Source: JAICYJ01 sp963797565 (GTDB lineage Bacteria; Actinomycetota; Thermoleophilia; Gaiellales; JAICJC01). Taken from it: a DNA stretch of 64,000 nucleotides. Both the position numbers and the translations under genes were made by a program. This document shows positions 36,807 to 46,213 of the stretch, piece after piece (the first letter of the stretch is position 1; each line of letters opens with the position of its first letter). The stretch is taken from NCBI GenBank assembly GCA_963797565.1, contig CAWCPM010000015.1, positions 372,001 to 436,000 of the forward strand, written 5' to 3'. A model generated the notes under the pieces. The model did no database searches and was not told where the DNA came from. It saw only the letters and a program-made list of their open reading frames with translations.

Positions 36807-38001
36807 CGGCTCGGCGCTGGCCGAGCAGATCGCCGCGGCCCGCTGGTACGGCGGCAAGGGAGCCGCGATCGAGACCGTCACGGAGCAAGATCGGCTGGAG
36901 CTGCCGGGCGGGGCCGCGCTGCACGTGCTGGCGGTGCGGGCAGAGAATCGCGCCGACGAGTGCTACCTGTACCTGACCGGCGAGGAGCGGATCGGCGAGC
37001 CGCTGGTGCACGCGATCGCGGGGGGTGGCGACCACGGCGACTGGTCGTTTCGGCCGGGGATGGTGCTGCCAGGGCTGCTGCCTGCCGACCTTTCGCAGCG
37101 GCCGATCGGAGCCGACCAGTCGAACACGACGGTGGTGGTGGGCGAGCGCCTGGCGCTGAAGATGTACCGGCGTCTGGAGCCGGGGCGGCATCCCGATATC
37201 GAGATCGGGCAGTATCTGACCGAGCAGGCCAGCGTCGCGTTCGTGCCCGCGTACGCCGGCGCCGTCCGCTGGCGCGGGCACGCCATCGCCATGCTGCAGG
37301 CCTACGTGTCGAACGCCGAGGACGGGTGGGAGTGGGGAGCGGCCGCGGTGCAGGCGGGCGAGGTCGGCGACATCGCGCGGCTGGGTGCGAACAGCCGCAC
37401 CCTGCACGGGGCGCTGGCGCAGCTGGAGTCGCGGCCGGCAACGGCCGCCGAGCAGCGCGACTGGCGGCGGTCGGCGGATGCGCAGCTGCACCGGGTGCTG
37501 GAGTTGGTGGACGCGGACACGCGCTCCGAGCTGCAGGGCTACGCGCCACGGCTGCGCGAGGAGTTCGCGGTCGTCGAGCAGGGCCCGCCGCCGCTGTTGA
37601 CGCGGGTCCACGGCGACTACCACATCGGGCAGATCCTGCGCTCGCGCGACGGCCTGCGAGTGGTCGACTTCGAGGGCGAGCCGACCAAGGGCCTGGCCGA
37701 GCGGAGCGCCCTGGGTACGCCGTTGCGTGACGTTGCGGCCATGCTGCGCTCGTTCGACCACCTCGCCCGTTACGTCGACCGCGACCTGATGCCCGGCCAC
37801 CCGCGGCAGATCGAGGCGTGGATCGTGAACGCGCGCGAGGCCTTCCTGGAGGCCTACGGCGACCACGATCCGCGGCTGCTGCGCGCGCTCGAGGTGGAGA
37901 AGGAGACCTACGAGTTCGTCTACGCCGCCACGTTCCTGCCCGAATGGACGTACGCGGCGCTGGGCGGGATGCGGTGGCTGATGGGGGTGCGGGCGCAGTG
38001 A
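36787..38001 (+). CDS. Maltokinase-like sugar kinase
   Basis: 404 residues. The kinase core HGDYHIGQILRS (catalytic Asp/His loop) and VVDFEGEPTKGLAERS followed by PLRDVAAMLRSFDH are hallmarks of Mak/Pep2 maltokinases; the N-terminal cap (WYGGKGAAIE) is also typical. Maltokinase phosphorylates maltose at C1 for the GlgE glucan pathway. No treS, glgE or glgB is in the window, so the true substrate is open. The start appears to be TTG 36787, overlapping the GT1 gene by 20 bases. Next gene overlaps by four bases. Confidence 0.82.
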   Translation: MSVSLPDGSALAEQIAAARWYGGKGAAIETVTEQDRLELPGGAALHVLAVRAENRADECYLYLTGEERIGEPLVHAIAGGGDHGDWSFRPGMVLPGLLPADLSQRPIGADQSNTTVVVGERLALKMYRRLEPGRHPDIEIGQYLTEQASVAFVPAYAGAVRWRGHAIAMLQAYVSNAEDGWEWGAAAVQAGEVGDIARLGANSRTLHGALAQLESRPATAAEQRDWRRSADAQLHRVLELVDADTRSELQGYAPRLREEFAVVEQGPPPLLTRVHGDYHIGQILRSRDGLRVVDFEGEPTKGLAERSALGTPLRDVAAMLRSFDHLARYVDRDLMPGHPRQIEAWIVNAREAFLEAYGDHDPRLLRALEVEKETYEFVYAATFLPEWTYAALGGMRWLMGVRAQ

Positions 38002-38933
38002 ACAGCGAGGGGTTCCTGGCCGACATCCTGGGGGAGCCGGAGGCGCTCGAGCGGGTCGCCGCCGCCTATGGCGACGGGCACCTGGAGCGGATGCTCGACC
38101 GGCCGCGCCTGCTGCTGATCGGGATGGGCAGCTCCGGCTATGCGGCCGGCACGGCCGTCGCGGCGCTGCGCAGCCGCGGCCTCGACGCGCACGCGGAGCT
38201 TGCCTCGACCGGCACGCCGCAGCCGGCCGCAGCGGACACGCTGGCGATGCTGATCTCCGCGTCGGGCGGATCCGGTGAGACGCTGGAGGCGCTGCGCCGC
38301 CACGCCGGCGCCAGCCGCGTACTGGCGATCACGAACACGCCCGGGAGCGCTCTCGCCGCCGAGGCGGACGAGTCGCTGGACGTGCTCGCCGGCCCGGAGG
38401 CGGGAGGTGTCGCGTGCCGCAGCTTCGCCTGCACCCAGGCGGTGCTGGCGCTGATGTGCGGCGCGCCGGCAGACGACATCCGGATGGCGGCCGCGGCGGT
38501 GGCGCAGCTGATCGAGGGGCGTGAGAGGTGGCTGCCCGGGCTGGTCGAGGTCGCGGAGGCGAGCCGCGGCGTCTGGGTGTGCGGGCCGGCCGAGCGGTTC
38601 GGGTCGGCGCAGCAGTCTGCGCTGATGCTGCGCGAGGGGCCGAGGATCATCGCCGACGCGTGTGAGACCGGCGACTGGCTGCACGTGGACGTCTACCTGA
38701 CCAGGCCGCCCGGGTACGCGCTGCTGCTGCTGGGCGGATCGCGCTACGACGCGGAGGTGGCCGGCTGGCGGCGGGAGCGCGATTTCCGGCTGGTGTCGGT
38801 GGGGCGAGAGGTCGCGGGGGCGGACGCGGCGATCGCGTTTGACGGTGCCGACCGGCGGGTGGTGGCGGCGATCGCCGAGACGGCCGTGGCGGAGCTGCTG
38901 GCTGCCGAGCTGTGGCGGAGGAATCCGATCTGA
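37998..38933 (+). CDS. SIS-domain sugar isomerase-like protein
   Basis: 311 residues with two SIS domains as in GlmS C-terminal or AgaS proteins: LLLIGMGSSGYAAGTAVAAL, then LISASGGSGETLEALR (phosphosugar-binding Ser-rich loop), and a second domain from VWVCGPAERFGSAQQSALML with LREGPRIIADACE. No glutaminase domain, so it is a stand-alone phosphosugar isomerase or sensor. GTG 37998 overlaps the maltokinase-like stop (GTGA), linking it to sugar-phosphate metabolism. Confidence 0.8.
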   Translation: MNSEGFLADILGEPEALERVAAAYGDGHLERMLDRPRLLLIGMGSSGYAAGTAVAALRSRGLDAHAELASTGTPQPAAADTLAMLISASGGSGETLEALRRHAGASRVLAITNTPGSALAAEADESLDVLAGPEAGGVACRSFACTQAVLALMCGAPADDIRMAAAAVAQLIEGRERWLPGLVEVAEASRGVWVCGPAERFGSAQQSALMLREGPRIIADACETGDWLHVDVYLTRPPGYALLLLGGSRYDAEVAGWRRERDFRLVSVGREVAGADAAIAFDGADRRVVAAIAETAVAELLAAELWRRNPI

Positions 38934-39532
38934 TGCGGGGTGGCCTGGCACAGGGACCGGACGGCCGCGAGCGCTGCTGGTGGGGTGTTTCCACGCCTGA
39001 CTACATGGCCTATCACGACGCCGAGTGGGGCCGGCCGGTGACCGACGACCAGGGCATCTACGAGCGGCTGACTCTGGAGGCGTTCCAGTCGGGGCTGTCG
39101 TGGCTGACGATCCTGCGCAAGCGCGAGAACTTCCGCGCGGCGTTCGCCGGGTTCGAGATCGAGCGCGTCGCGGCCTTTGACGACGACGATGTGGCGCGGT
39201 TGATGGCCGACGCCGGGATCGTGCGCAACCGTCTCAAGGTGGCGGCCGCGATCACCAACGCGCGGGCGGCGCGGGCGATGCTGGCGGCCGGCGAGTCCCC
39301 GGCCGAGCTGGTGTGGTCGTACCGGCGCGACGGCGGGACCGTGCCGCGATCGGCCGCCGAGCTGGCGGCCACGACCGACGAGTCCAAGGCCCTCGCCAGG
39401 GAGCTGAAGCGGCGCGGTTTCGCCTTCGTCGGCCCGACCACGGTGTACTCGACGATGCAGGCCTGCGGCGTGGTCAACGACCACCTGGCGGGCTGCTGGG
39501 TGCGGCGGGAGGTCGAGCTGCTCAGGCGTTAG
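38933..39532 (+). CDS. tag: DNA-3-methyladenine glycosylase I
   Basis: 199 residues. Typical Tag sequence: RCWWGVSTPDYMAYHDAEWG, then FQSGLSWLTILRKRENFR and FVGPTTVYSTMQACGVVNDH with the late zinc-binding HLAGCW. It removes N3-methyladenine from alkylated DNA. ATG 38933 shares one base with the stop of the SIS gene; an in-frame GTG at 38912 is less likely. Confidence 0.93.
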   Translation: MRGGLAQGPDGRERCWWGVSTPDYMAYHDAEWGRPVTDDQGIYERLTLEAFQSGLSWLTILRKRENFRAAFAGFEIERVAAFDDDDVARLMADAGIVRNRLKVAAAITNARAARAMLAAGESPAELVWSYRRDGGTVPRSAAELAATTDESKALARELKRRGFAFVGPTTVYSTMQACGVVNDHLAGCWVRREVELLRR

Positions 39533-39541
39533 GCTTGTGCG

Positions 39542-40069
39542 GTGTCGCTTCCAAACTGGCTGTCGCTGGGCCGGATCATGCTGATCCCCGTGTTCATGGT
39601 TGCCCTGCTCGGCAACATAGATCATGGAGATCTGATCGCCGTGGTGGTATTCAGCGTGGCCGCCGCGACCGACTCGCTGGACGGGTACCTGGCGCGGTCG
39701 CGGCAGTCGATCACGACGGTCGGGAAGCTGCTCGACCCGCTGGCCGACAAGCTGCTGATCTCGGCCGCGCTGATCTCGCTGGTCGAGCTCGACCGGGTGG
39801 CGGCGTGGGTGGCGATGGTGATCATCGCCCGCGAGTTCGCGGTCACCGGGCTGCGGCTGATCGCGGCGACGCAGGACGTCGTGATCAGCGCGTCGGTCTG
39901 GGGCAAGGTCAAGACCACGGTGCAGGTGGCGGCGATCATCGCACTGATCGTGGACGATCCTCCGCACACGGTGACGACGGTGCTGGTGGCGTGTGCGGTT
40001 GCGGTCACGATCTGGTCGGGGATCGAGTACTTCATCGCCGGGCGCGACCTCCTGCGGGAGCCGGCGTGA
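39542..40069 (+). CDS. pgsA: CDP-diacylglycerol-glycerol-3-phosphate 3-phosphatidyltransferase
   Basis: 175 residues with about five membrane helices and the CDP-alcohol phosphatidyltransferase motif: DSLDGYLARSRQ plus GKLLDPLADK gives D-x2-DG-x2-AR-x8-G-x3-D-x3-D. It makes phosphatidylglycerol phosphate. GTG 39542 has TAGGCT (39530-39535) six bases upstream, a leaderless start. It overlaps plsY (GTGA), pairing two phospholipid-synthesis steps in one transcript. Confidence 0.9.
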   Translation: MSLPNWLSLGRIMLIPVFMVALLGNIDHGDLIAVVVFSVAAATDSLDGYLARSRQSITTVGKLLDPLADKLLISAALISLVELDRVAAWVAMVIIAREFAVTGLRLIAATQDVVISASVWGKVKTTVQVAAIIALIVDDPPHTVTTVLVACAVAVTIWSGIEYFIAGRDLLREPA

Positions 40070-40662
40070 ACGGCGTCGTTCTCTCGATCGTGATCGGCTA
40101 CCTGCTCGGCTCCTGTCCCTTCGGGTACTGGGCGGGCAGGCTGCGCGGCGTCGACCTGCGCAAGGAGGGCAGCGGCAACACCGGCGGCACCAACGCGGTG
40201 CGCGTGCTGGGCCCGGCGCTGGGCGTGCCGGTGATCATGCTGGACGTGCTGAAGGGCACGGCCGCGGTGCTGATCGCTGCCCAGCTGGGCGGGGTCGGCA
40301 GCGAGGCGCTGGCGGGGGCGGCGGCCGTGGTCGGGCACACGTTCCCGGTGTTCCTGAGGTTCCGCGGCGGCAAGGCTGTGGCCACGGGAGCGGGCGCGAT
40401 GCTGGGGCTGGCGCCCGGCATCTCGGTGATCGTGGTCATACTGTGGATCGTGTTGGGACTGGTCACGCGGTACGTATCGGTGGCGTCGATGCTGTCGGCG
40501 GTCGCGTTCGTGCTGCTGGCGATCTTCACCGGCCAGCCGTGGCCGATCGTGGTGTTCACGCTGTTCGGGGCCGGGCTCGTGTTCTGGCGGCATCGCACCA
40601 ACATCGCCGCGCTGAGAAACGGCACCGAGCGGCGGCTGAACCTGCCCGGGGTGCGGTCATGA
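40066..40662 (+). CDS. plsY: Glycerol-3-phosphate acyltransferase PlsY
   Basis: 198 residues, five membrane helices. PlsY motifs: GSCPFGYWAGRLRGVDLR-type motif 1 region, KEGSGNTGGTNAVRVLG (usual GATN is GGTN here) and GHTFPVFLRFRGGKAVATG. It transfers acyl from acyl phosphate to glycerol-3-phosphate, the first step of phospholipid synthesis. GTG 40066 overlaps pgsA by four bases and its stop overlaps the next gene by four (ATGA). Confidence 0.92.
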   Translation: MNGVVLSIVIGYLLGSCPFGYWAGRLRGVDLRKEGSGNTGGTNAVRVLGPALGVPVIMLDVLKGTAAVLIAAQLGGVGSEALAGAAAVVGHTFPVFLRFRGGKAVATGAGAMLGLAPGISVIVVILWIVLGLVTRYVSVASMLSAVAFVLLAIFTGQPWPIVVFTLFGAGLVFWRHRTNIAALRNGTERRLNLPGVRS

Positions 40663-41756
40663 CGGCGCTGCGCGCTGCGGTGTACATCGGCATCGACCGG
40701 CCGCTGCAGCTGGAGACGCTGGAGCTGGACGAGCCGGGGCCGGGCGAGGTGGCGGTGCGGATCGAGGCCTCGGGGCTGTGCCACTCCGACCTGCACGTGA
40801 TGCTGGGCGAGTGGAGCGAGCGGCCGCCGATGGTGCTCGGCCACGAGGGCTGCGGCGTGGTGGAGTCGGTGGGCGAGGACGTGCACCAGTTCGCGCCGGG
40901 CGACCGGGTGGTGCTGTGCTGGTACGCGCCCTGCGGCGAGTGCGCGCGCTGCCGCGCGGGGCGGCCCTGGGTGTGCCTGAACACGCGCGCCAACTCGAGC
41001 CTGATGCCTGACGGCGGCACGCGGCTGCGCAGGCCCACGGGCGAGCCGGTGCGGTCGTACCTGGCGGTCGGCTCGTTCGGCCAGCGCGCGGTGGTGCCTG
41101 CGTCGGGCGCGGTGCGGGTGGACGGCAGGCTGCCGGCGGAGCTGGGTGCGCTGATCGGCTGCGGCGTGGCCACGGGCGTCGGCGCCGTCACGAACACGGC
41201 GGCCGTGCAGCATGGGCAGAGCGTGGTGGTGGTCGGCTGCGGCGGGGTGGGGCTGTCGGTGGTGATGGGGGCGGTGCTGGCGGGTGCCGACCCGGTGATC
41301 GCGGTCGACATCAGCGCGTCGAAGCTGCGGCTGGCCGGCGACGTGGGGGCGACGCACATGGTGCGCGCCGGCGACGCTGCCGGGGCGGAGGTGGGAGCGA
41401 TCCTGCCGAACGGGCCGGACCACGTGTTCGAGGCGATCGGGCTGCGCGAGACGATCGAGTGGGCGATCTCGCTGCTCTCGCCCGGCGGCACCGCCACGCT
41501 GGTGGGGATGACGCCGGAGGGGACGAAGGTCTCGTTCGATCCGCTGCCGTTCACGTCGGCCGGGCGGTCGATCCTCGGGTGCACGTACGGCTCCTGCGTG
41601 CCCGATCGCGACTTCCCGCGGCTGGCGGAGCTGGTGATGCAGGGCAAGCTGCCGGTGGCCCGGCTGATCGCGGAGCGAATCGGCCTGGAGGACGTCAACC
41701 GGGCCTTCGACCAGATGCGCGCCGGCGACGGCGCCCGGCGCGTCCTGATCCACTAG
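40659..41756 (+). CDS. Zinc-dependent alcohol dehydrogenase (MDR)
   Basis: 365 residues. Zinc ligands: ASGLCHSDLH and LGHEGCGVV for the catalytic site, and four cysteines in PCGECARCRAGRPWVC for the structural zinc. NAD-binding VVVGCGGVGLSVVMG. Related in style to the enzyme at 22506 but clearly distinct (no FMGTSTF block); NDMA-type or aryl-alcohol dehydrogenases are possible. Translationally coupled to plsY. Substrate unknown. Confidence 0.85.
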   Translation: MTALRAAVYIGIDRPLQLETLELDEPGPGEVAVRIEASGLCHSDLHVMLGEWSERPPMVLGHEGCGVVESVGEDVHQFAPGDRVVLCWYAPCGECARCRAGRPWVCLNTRANSSLMPDGGTRLRRPTGEPVRSYLAVGSFGQRAVVPASGAVRVDGRLPAELGALIGCGVATGVGAVTNTAAVQHGQSVVVVGCGGVGLSVVMGAVLAGADPVIAVDISASKLRLAGDVGATHMVRAGDAAGAEVGAILPNGPDHVFEAIGLRETIEWAISLLSPGGTATLVGMTPEGTKVSFDPLPFTSAGRSILGCTYGSCVPDRDFPRLAELVMQGKLPVARLIAERIGLEDVNRAFDQMRAGDGARRVLIH

Positions 41757-42004
41757 AAACCGCCGTTTCGCCGCTGTCACACCTTCGTGTCGACCCGTGC
41801 CGGTCGTGTCACGAACCCTCGTCGCAGGCCGATGCGGTGTTTGACTCCAATAATTCGGCCGCGGCCGAGTTTCGGCTCAACCATCCACTTCGCGACAGGA
41901 GTCACGAGTAACGAGGTGTGTCGGTTCGGCGCCGAAATGCCACGGCCGCCGAGTCGGTGTTTGACACCCCTGAGCGGGTGGTCAGAACGGTGCTCGAGCC
42001 GCGC
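41757..42004. repeat. Convergent gap with 120-bp spaced direct repeats and palindromes
   Basis: 248 bases between convergent adh and folE2 ends. CGGTGTTTGAC occurs at 41835-41845 and again at 41955-41965, exactly 120 bases apart, within 21-base blocks identical at 18 positions. Between them lie two palindromes, TCGGCCGCGGCCGA (41855-41868) and TTCGGCGCCGAA (41925-41936), and two GTCACGA-starting blocks. No ORF is credible; it may hold two decayed copies of one element or terminators. Confidence 0.45.
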
Positions 42005-42994
42005 TTAGCGCGCCTGCAGCCACTCGCCGGCGGTGATGTGGTGCGCCGCCCCCGGCTCGCCCGCCAGCTCCGCGCGCAGCTCACGGACGGCACCGTGCCG
42101 TTCCGCCAGCACGTCGTGGTTGTGGATCGTCTCGAAGTTGACCTGACGGGCCAGGACGAAGCAGCCGTCCGACAGATCGTCGTAGTGGTCGAGCGTGCCG
42201 GCCACCATCAGCCGCACCGAGTCCTCCACGAACCGCGGGTGCAGGTGCGCCTGCTCGACGACGTGCAGCTCGTCCGGCCGCTTCAGCAGCTCGAAGATGG
42301 GCGCGCTCATCGACCGCTCGGCAATCCCGATCAGGTCACGCGCGTCCACCTCGCGGCTGGTGCCCAGCATCAGCGTGGCCTCGGCCCGCTGATTGTGCGT
42401 CGCCGCCGGGAGCAGCTCGAAGATCTCGCGCATCTGGCCCTCGTCGTACCCGGCCTCGCGCAGCCGCACCGCCGCCCGCTCCCGCACCAGGCCCTGCGCG
42501 CACGGGCACGCGTTCAACCCGCGCACCTCGACCCCCACCATCCGCCGTGAGTGGTCCGTGTTGGAGAGCGCATGCCCGATCAGCGTGTAGATCTCCTGCG
42601 TCGGCAGATCGGTCACCGGCGTGCGCCGGGTGACGGGGAACTTGGCGCGGATCGTGACCTCGCTCCGAAAAGCCTGCTGGCGCTCCACGATCTGCGACGC
42701 GATCCGCTGGGCCAGATCCTCCACGTGCAGCGACTCGCCGATCACGACCTGGTCGATCGCCTCCGACACCGTCTCCGGGAAGCGCGACATGTGCACGCCC
42801 TTCTGCTTCGGATCGAGGTCGACGTAGGCGTCGATGTCCGCGTAGTAGACGAGCTCGCTGCCGGCGTGCGCGATCCGGATCACCTTGTGGACGCCCGTCA
42901 CCCCGGCGCGTGTCAGCGCCAGGTGGACATCGGGCGAGGCCGCCTGCAGGTCGTTTGCGAAGATCTCGGTCTCGGTCTGGCTCATCGATGGCAT
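42005..42994 (-). CDS. folE2: GTP cyclohydrolase I type B (FolE2/MptA family)
   Basis: 329 residues. Family marks are GVHMSRFPETVSEAI near residue 65, the NACPCAQG catalytic/metal cysteine region in the middle and HLHPRFVEDSVR near the end. It converts GTP to dihydroneopterin triphosphate for folate synthesis, using various divalent metals; FolE2 enzymes are often used when zinc is limited, but no Zur-like site is evident. ATG 42994 has GAGGGGG five bases upstream, a clear ribosome-binding site, 10 bases after the mutM-like stop. Confidence 0.9.
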   Translation of the reverse strand: MPSMSQTETEIFANDLQAASPDVHLALTRAGVTGVHKVIRIAHAGSELVYYADIDAYVDLDPKQKGVHMSRFPETVSEAIDQVVIGESLHVEDLAQRIASQIVERQQAFRSEVTIRAKFPVTRRTPVTDLPTQEIYTLIGHALSNTDHSRRMVGVEVRGLNACPCAQGLVRERAAVRLREAGYDEGQMREIFELLPAATHNQRAEATLMLGTSREVDARDLIGIAERSMSAPIFELLKRPDELHVVEQAHLHPRFVEDSVRLMVAGTLDHYDDLSDGCFVLARQVNFETIHNHDVLAERHGAVRELRAELAGEPGAAHHITAGEWLQAR

Positions 42995-43004
42995 GGTATC
43001 CCCC

Positions 43005-43850
43005 TCAATCTCGCAGCAGCCGCGATAGCCGCCGGTCGGCAAGCACCCGTCCATCGGTCTGGCATGTCGGGCAGTAGTAGATGGTGTGTTCGTCAAACGA
43101 GACCTGTCGGATTTCATTCCCGCACACCGGGCACTGCCTGCCCAGCCGGTCGTGCACCCGGTAGCTGTGCCCCGCCTTCGCCGCCAGCCCCTTCTGGGAC
43201 AGGGGAACCAGCCGCTCCGTGGCCTCGCTGAGCTGCCCCACGATCGCCGCGTGCAGCCGCTCCAGCTGCTCCGGCGTGAGCGATGCGCCGTTCGCGTAGG
43301 GCGACAGCCGCGCCGCGTGCAGGATCTCGTTCGCGTAGGCGCGCCCGATCCCGGCGATCGCCCGCTGGTCGCGCAGAAACGCGTGCAGCCGGTGCGGGTG
43401 CTGCTCCAGCGCCGCCTTCAGCGCGGCCGTGTCGAACGCCGGATCGAGCGGCTCCGGGCCGATGTGCGCCAGCTGCTCGGCGACCGCCTCCGGCGTCAGC
43501 AGCCACGCCCCGGCCCGCCGCTTGCGTCCGGCCTCGCTCATCGCCAGCTCGGTGTCGTCCTCGAATCGCACCGCCAGCACCGACGACTTGGGATGCCCCG
43601 CGCCCACGGTTAGCCGCCCCGCCGACATCAGGTGCACCATCAGCACCGGCCCCGCCGCCTCCGTCTCGAACAGCAGCCGCTTGGCCCGCCGCCGCACGTC
43701 CGAGAAGCGCCGGCCGACCAGCGCCGCCGGCGGCGGATCCACCGTCTTCACCGTCGCGAAGTGCGCCACCGGCACCTCGGCCACCGGCTCCGCACACAGC
43801 CGATCGCGCTGGGCGCGGACGAAAGCCTCCAGTTCGGGCAGCTCGGGCAT
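43005..43850 (-). CDS. Fpg/Nei-family DNA glycosylase
   Basis: 281 residues starting PELPELE (catalytic Pro1/Glu2 after Met removal), with the helix-two-turn-helix around GIGRAYANEIL and a C-terminal zinc finger CPVC...CPTC followed by LADRRLSRLL. The beta-elimination lysine is expected in RRRAKRLLFE. Fpg removes oxidised purines and Nei oxidised pyrimidines; the PELPELE start is shared by actinobacterial Nei2-like and Fpg proteins, so I leave the symbol open. ATG 43850 has TACCGT seven bases upstream. Confidence 0.88.
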   Translation of the reverse strand: MPELPELEAFVRAQRDRLCAEPVAEVPVAHFATVKTVDPPPAALVGRRFSDVRRRAKRLLFETEAAGPVLMVHLMSAGRLTVGAGHPKSSVLAVRFEDDTELAMSEAGRKRRAGAWLLTPEAVAEQLAHIGPEPLDPAFDTAALKAALEQHPHRLHAFLRDQRAIAGIGRAYANEILHAARLSPYANGASLTPEQLERLHAAIVGQLSEATERLVPLSQKGLAAKAGHSYRVHDRLGRQCPVCGNEIRQVSFDEHTIYYCPTCQTDGRVLADRRLSRLLRD

Positions 43851-43870
43851 CCCCTGTACGGTAGGCGCTG
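43851..43870. promoter_or_regulatory. Bidirectional leaderless promoter
   Basis: 20 bases between two divergent ATG starts. TACGGTA (43857-43863) reads TACGGT for asparaginase (eight bases before ATG 43871) and TACCGT for the glycosylase (seven bases before ATG 43850). The same TACGGTA heptamer recurs upstream of the membrane protein gene at 26778-26784. Confidence 0.5.
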
Positions 43871-44788
43871 ATGACGGTCACCGTGGTGCGAGGAGAGCTG
43901 GAGGAGAGCCGCCACAGCGTGCACGTGGCCGTCGTCGACAGCGACGGGCGGCTCGTTGCCTGGCACGGCGACCCCCACCGCCTGACCACGATGCGTTCCG
44001 GCGCGAAGCCGTTCCAGGCCCAGCCACTGGTCGCATCCGGCGCCGTCGAGGCGCTGGGCCTTGACTCGGAGACGCTGGCCGTCTGCTGCGCCTCACACCA
44101 GGGCCGCGACGAGCACGTCGCCGCCGTGCGACGCGGTCTCGAGGCCTGTGGCCTCGGCCCGGAGGCGCTGCGGAACTCGAACGGCACCCCCGAGCAGCGT
44201 CTGCGCCACAACTGCTCCGGGAACCATCTCGCCTTCCTGGCGCTGTCCGTCCACCGCGGCTGGGACATCCCCAGCTACCGCGACCCCGTCCATCCCGCCC
44301 AGCAGGCGGCGCTGGTGGAGGTGGCGAGCGCCTCCGGCGTTCCCGCCGCCGAGATCGCCACGTGCACCGACGGTTGCGGGGTCGTCTGCTTCGCCCTGCC
44401 GCTTGCCACCATCGCATCCATGTACGCGCGGCTGCCGGACCTGCTGCCGCGCCAGCGCGCGGCCATGCGCAGGCACCCGGGAATGATCGCCGGCCCCGGC
44501 GACCTCGATACCGAGCTGCCGCCGGCCCTCCCCGGCGCCGTCGCCAAGGGCGGCGCCGAGGGCCTCGGCTGCGTGTCGCTGGGCGACCAGGGGCTGGGCG
44601 TGGCGGTCCGGGTCGAGGACGGCGACTACCGCGCCGTCGAGCCGACGCTGATGACCGTGCTCGGCCAGATGCTCGGCTGGCCGCAGCCGCCACCGTCACT
44701 TGCCAGTTTCCAGCAGCCCGAGCTTCGCAACTCGCCCGGCGACGTTGTCGGTTTCCTGCGCGCGGACGTGCCGTTAACGCGGGCGTAA
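43871..44788 (+). CDS. L-asparaginase II-like protein (thermolabile/RzAV type)
   Basis: 305 residues of the asparaginase_II family (not the classical AnsA/B fold): RSGAKPFQAQPLVASGAVEALG, CCASHQGRDEHV, LRHNCSGNHLAFL and CTDGCGVVCFALPL are its conserved blocks. Family members hydrolyse asparagine, often with low thermal stability, though many are unstudied. ATG 43871 follows the bidirectional promoter shared with the glycosylase gene. It ends 144 bases before the sigma factor start. Confidence 0.85.
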   Translation: MTVTVVRGELEESRHSVHVAVVDSDGRLVAWHGDPHRLTTMRSGAKPFQAQPLVASGAVEALGLDSETLAVCCASHQGRDEHVAAVRRGLEACGLGPEALRNSNGTPEQRLRHNCSGNHLAFLALSVHRGWDIPSYRDPVHPAQQAALVEVASASGVPAAEIATCTDGCGVVCFALPLATIASMYARLPDLLPRQRAAMRRHPGMIAGPGDLDTELPPALPGAVAKGGAEGLGCVSLGDQGLGVAVRVEDGDYRAVEPTLMTVLGQMLGWPQPPPSLASFQQPELRNSPGDVVGFLRADVPLTRA

Positions 44789-44829
44789 CACTTGTGACGA
44801 TGGTGAACACAACGTGAAAATTTGGTTCT

Positions 44830-44932
44830 CGGAATGAAATTCCGCGGTTATACTCCGCCCGTCTGCGTTCCCACTGCCACCTCTTTTGTGGCGGGGTCTT
44901 CTTCCATTCCGACGTCGTATACGAGGGCGCCC
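44830..44932 (+). promoter_or_regulatory. Sigma factor gene promoter and leader
   Basis: TATACT (44849-44854) is a good -10; CGGAAT/ATTCCG (44830-44835, 44839-44844) is a perfect inverted repeat just upstream of it. The leader contains a GCCAC/GTGGC hairpin (about 44875-44893) and GAGGG (44923-44927) five bases before ATG 44933. An in-frame ATG at 44834 lies upstream of the -10 and so is unlikely to be used from this promoter. Confidence 0.5.
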
Positions 44933-46021
<1,089 letters not shown>

Positions 46022-46045
46022 GCAAGCGATACAATCCGCCCGCTC

Positions 46046-46127
46046 GGGGGGGTGTCCGAGTGGCTAAAGGAGACGGGCTGTAAACCCGTTGGCTCTGCCT
46101 ACACAGGTTCGAATCCTGTCCCCCCCA
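46046..46127 (+). tRNA. tRNA-Tyr (GTA)
   Basis: A class II tRNA of 82 bases. Acceptor stem is seven G (46046-46052) with seven C (46120-46126); anticodon stem ACGGG/CCCGT (46073-46077, 46085-46089) with loop CTGTAAA giving anticodon GTA; a long variable arm typical of bacterial tRNA-Tyr; T-stem ACAGG/CCTGT with loop TTCGAAT. Discriminator A at 46127; CCA is not encoded. TACAAT (46030-46035) about ten bases upstream is a likely -10. Confidence 0.95.
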
Positions 46128-46213
46128 CTGCTGATCGACATCGCCGGCCCGTCCCTCATCGCCAACTCGAACCCCCGGTCCTGATCCGCGCGCCCCGGCA
46201 GCAGTCGATCGGC

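Noticed and set aside
44834..44932. Longer N-terminus of the sigma factor from ATG 44834
   Set aside because: A TATACT box and hairpin lie inside this stretch, and ATG 44933 has a ribosome-binding site and begins at the conserved part.
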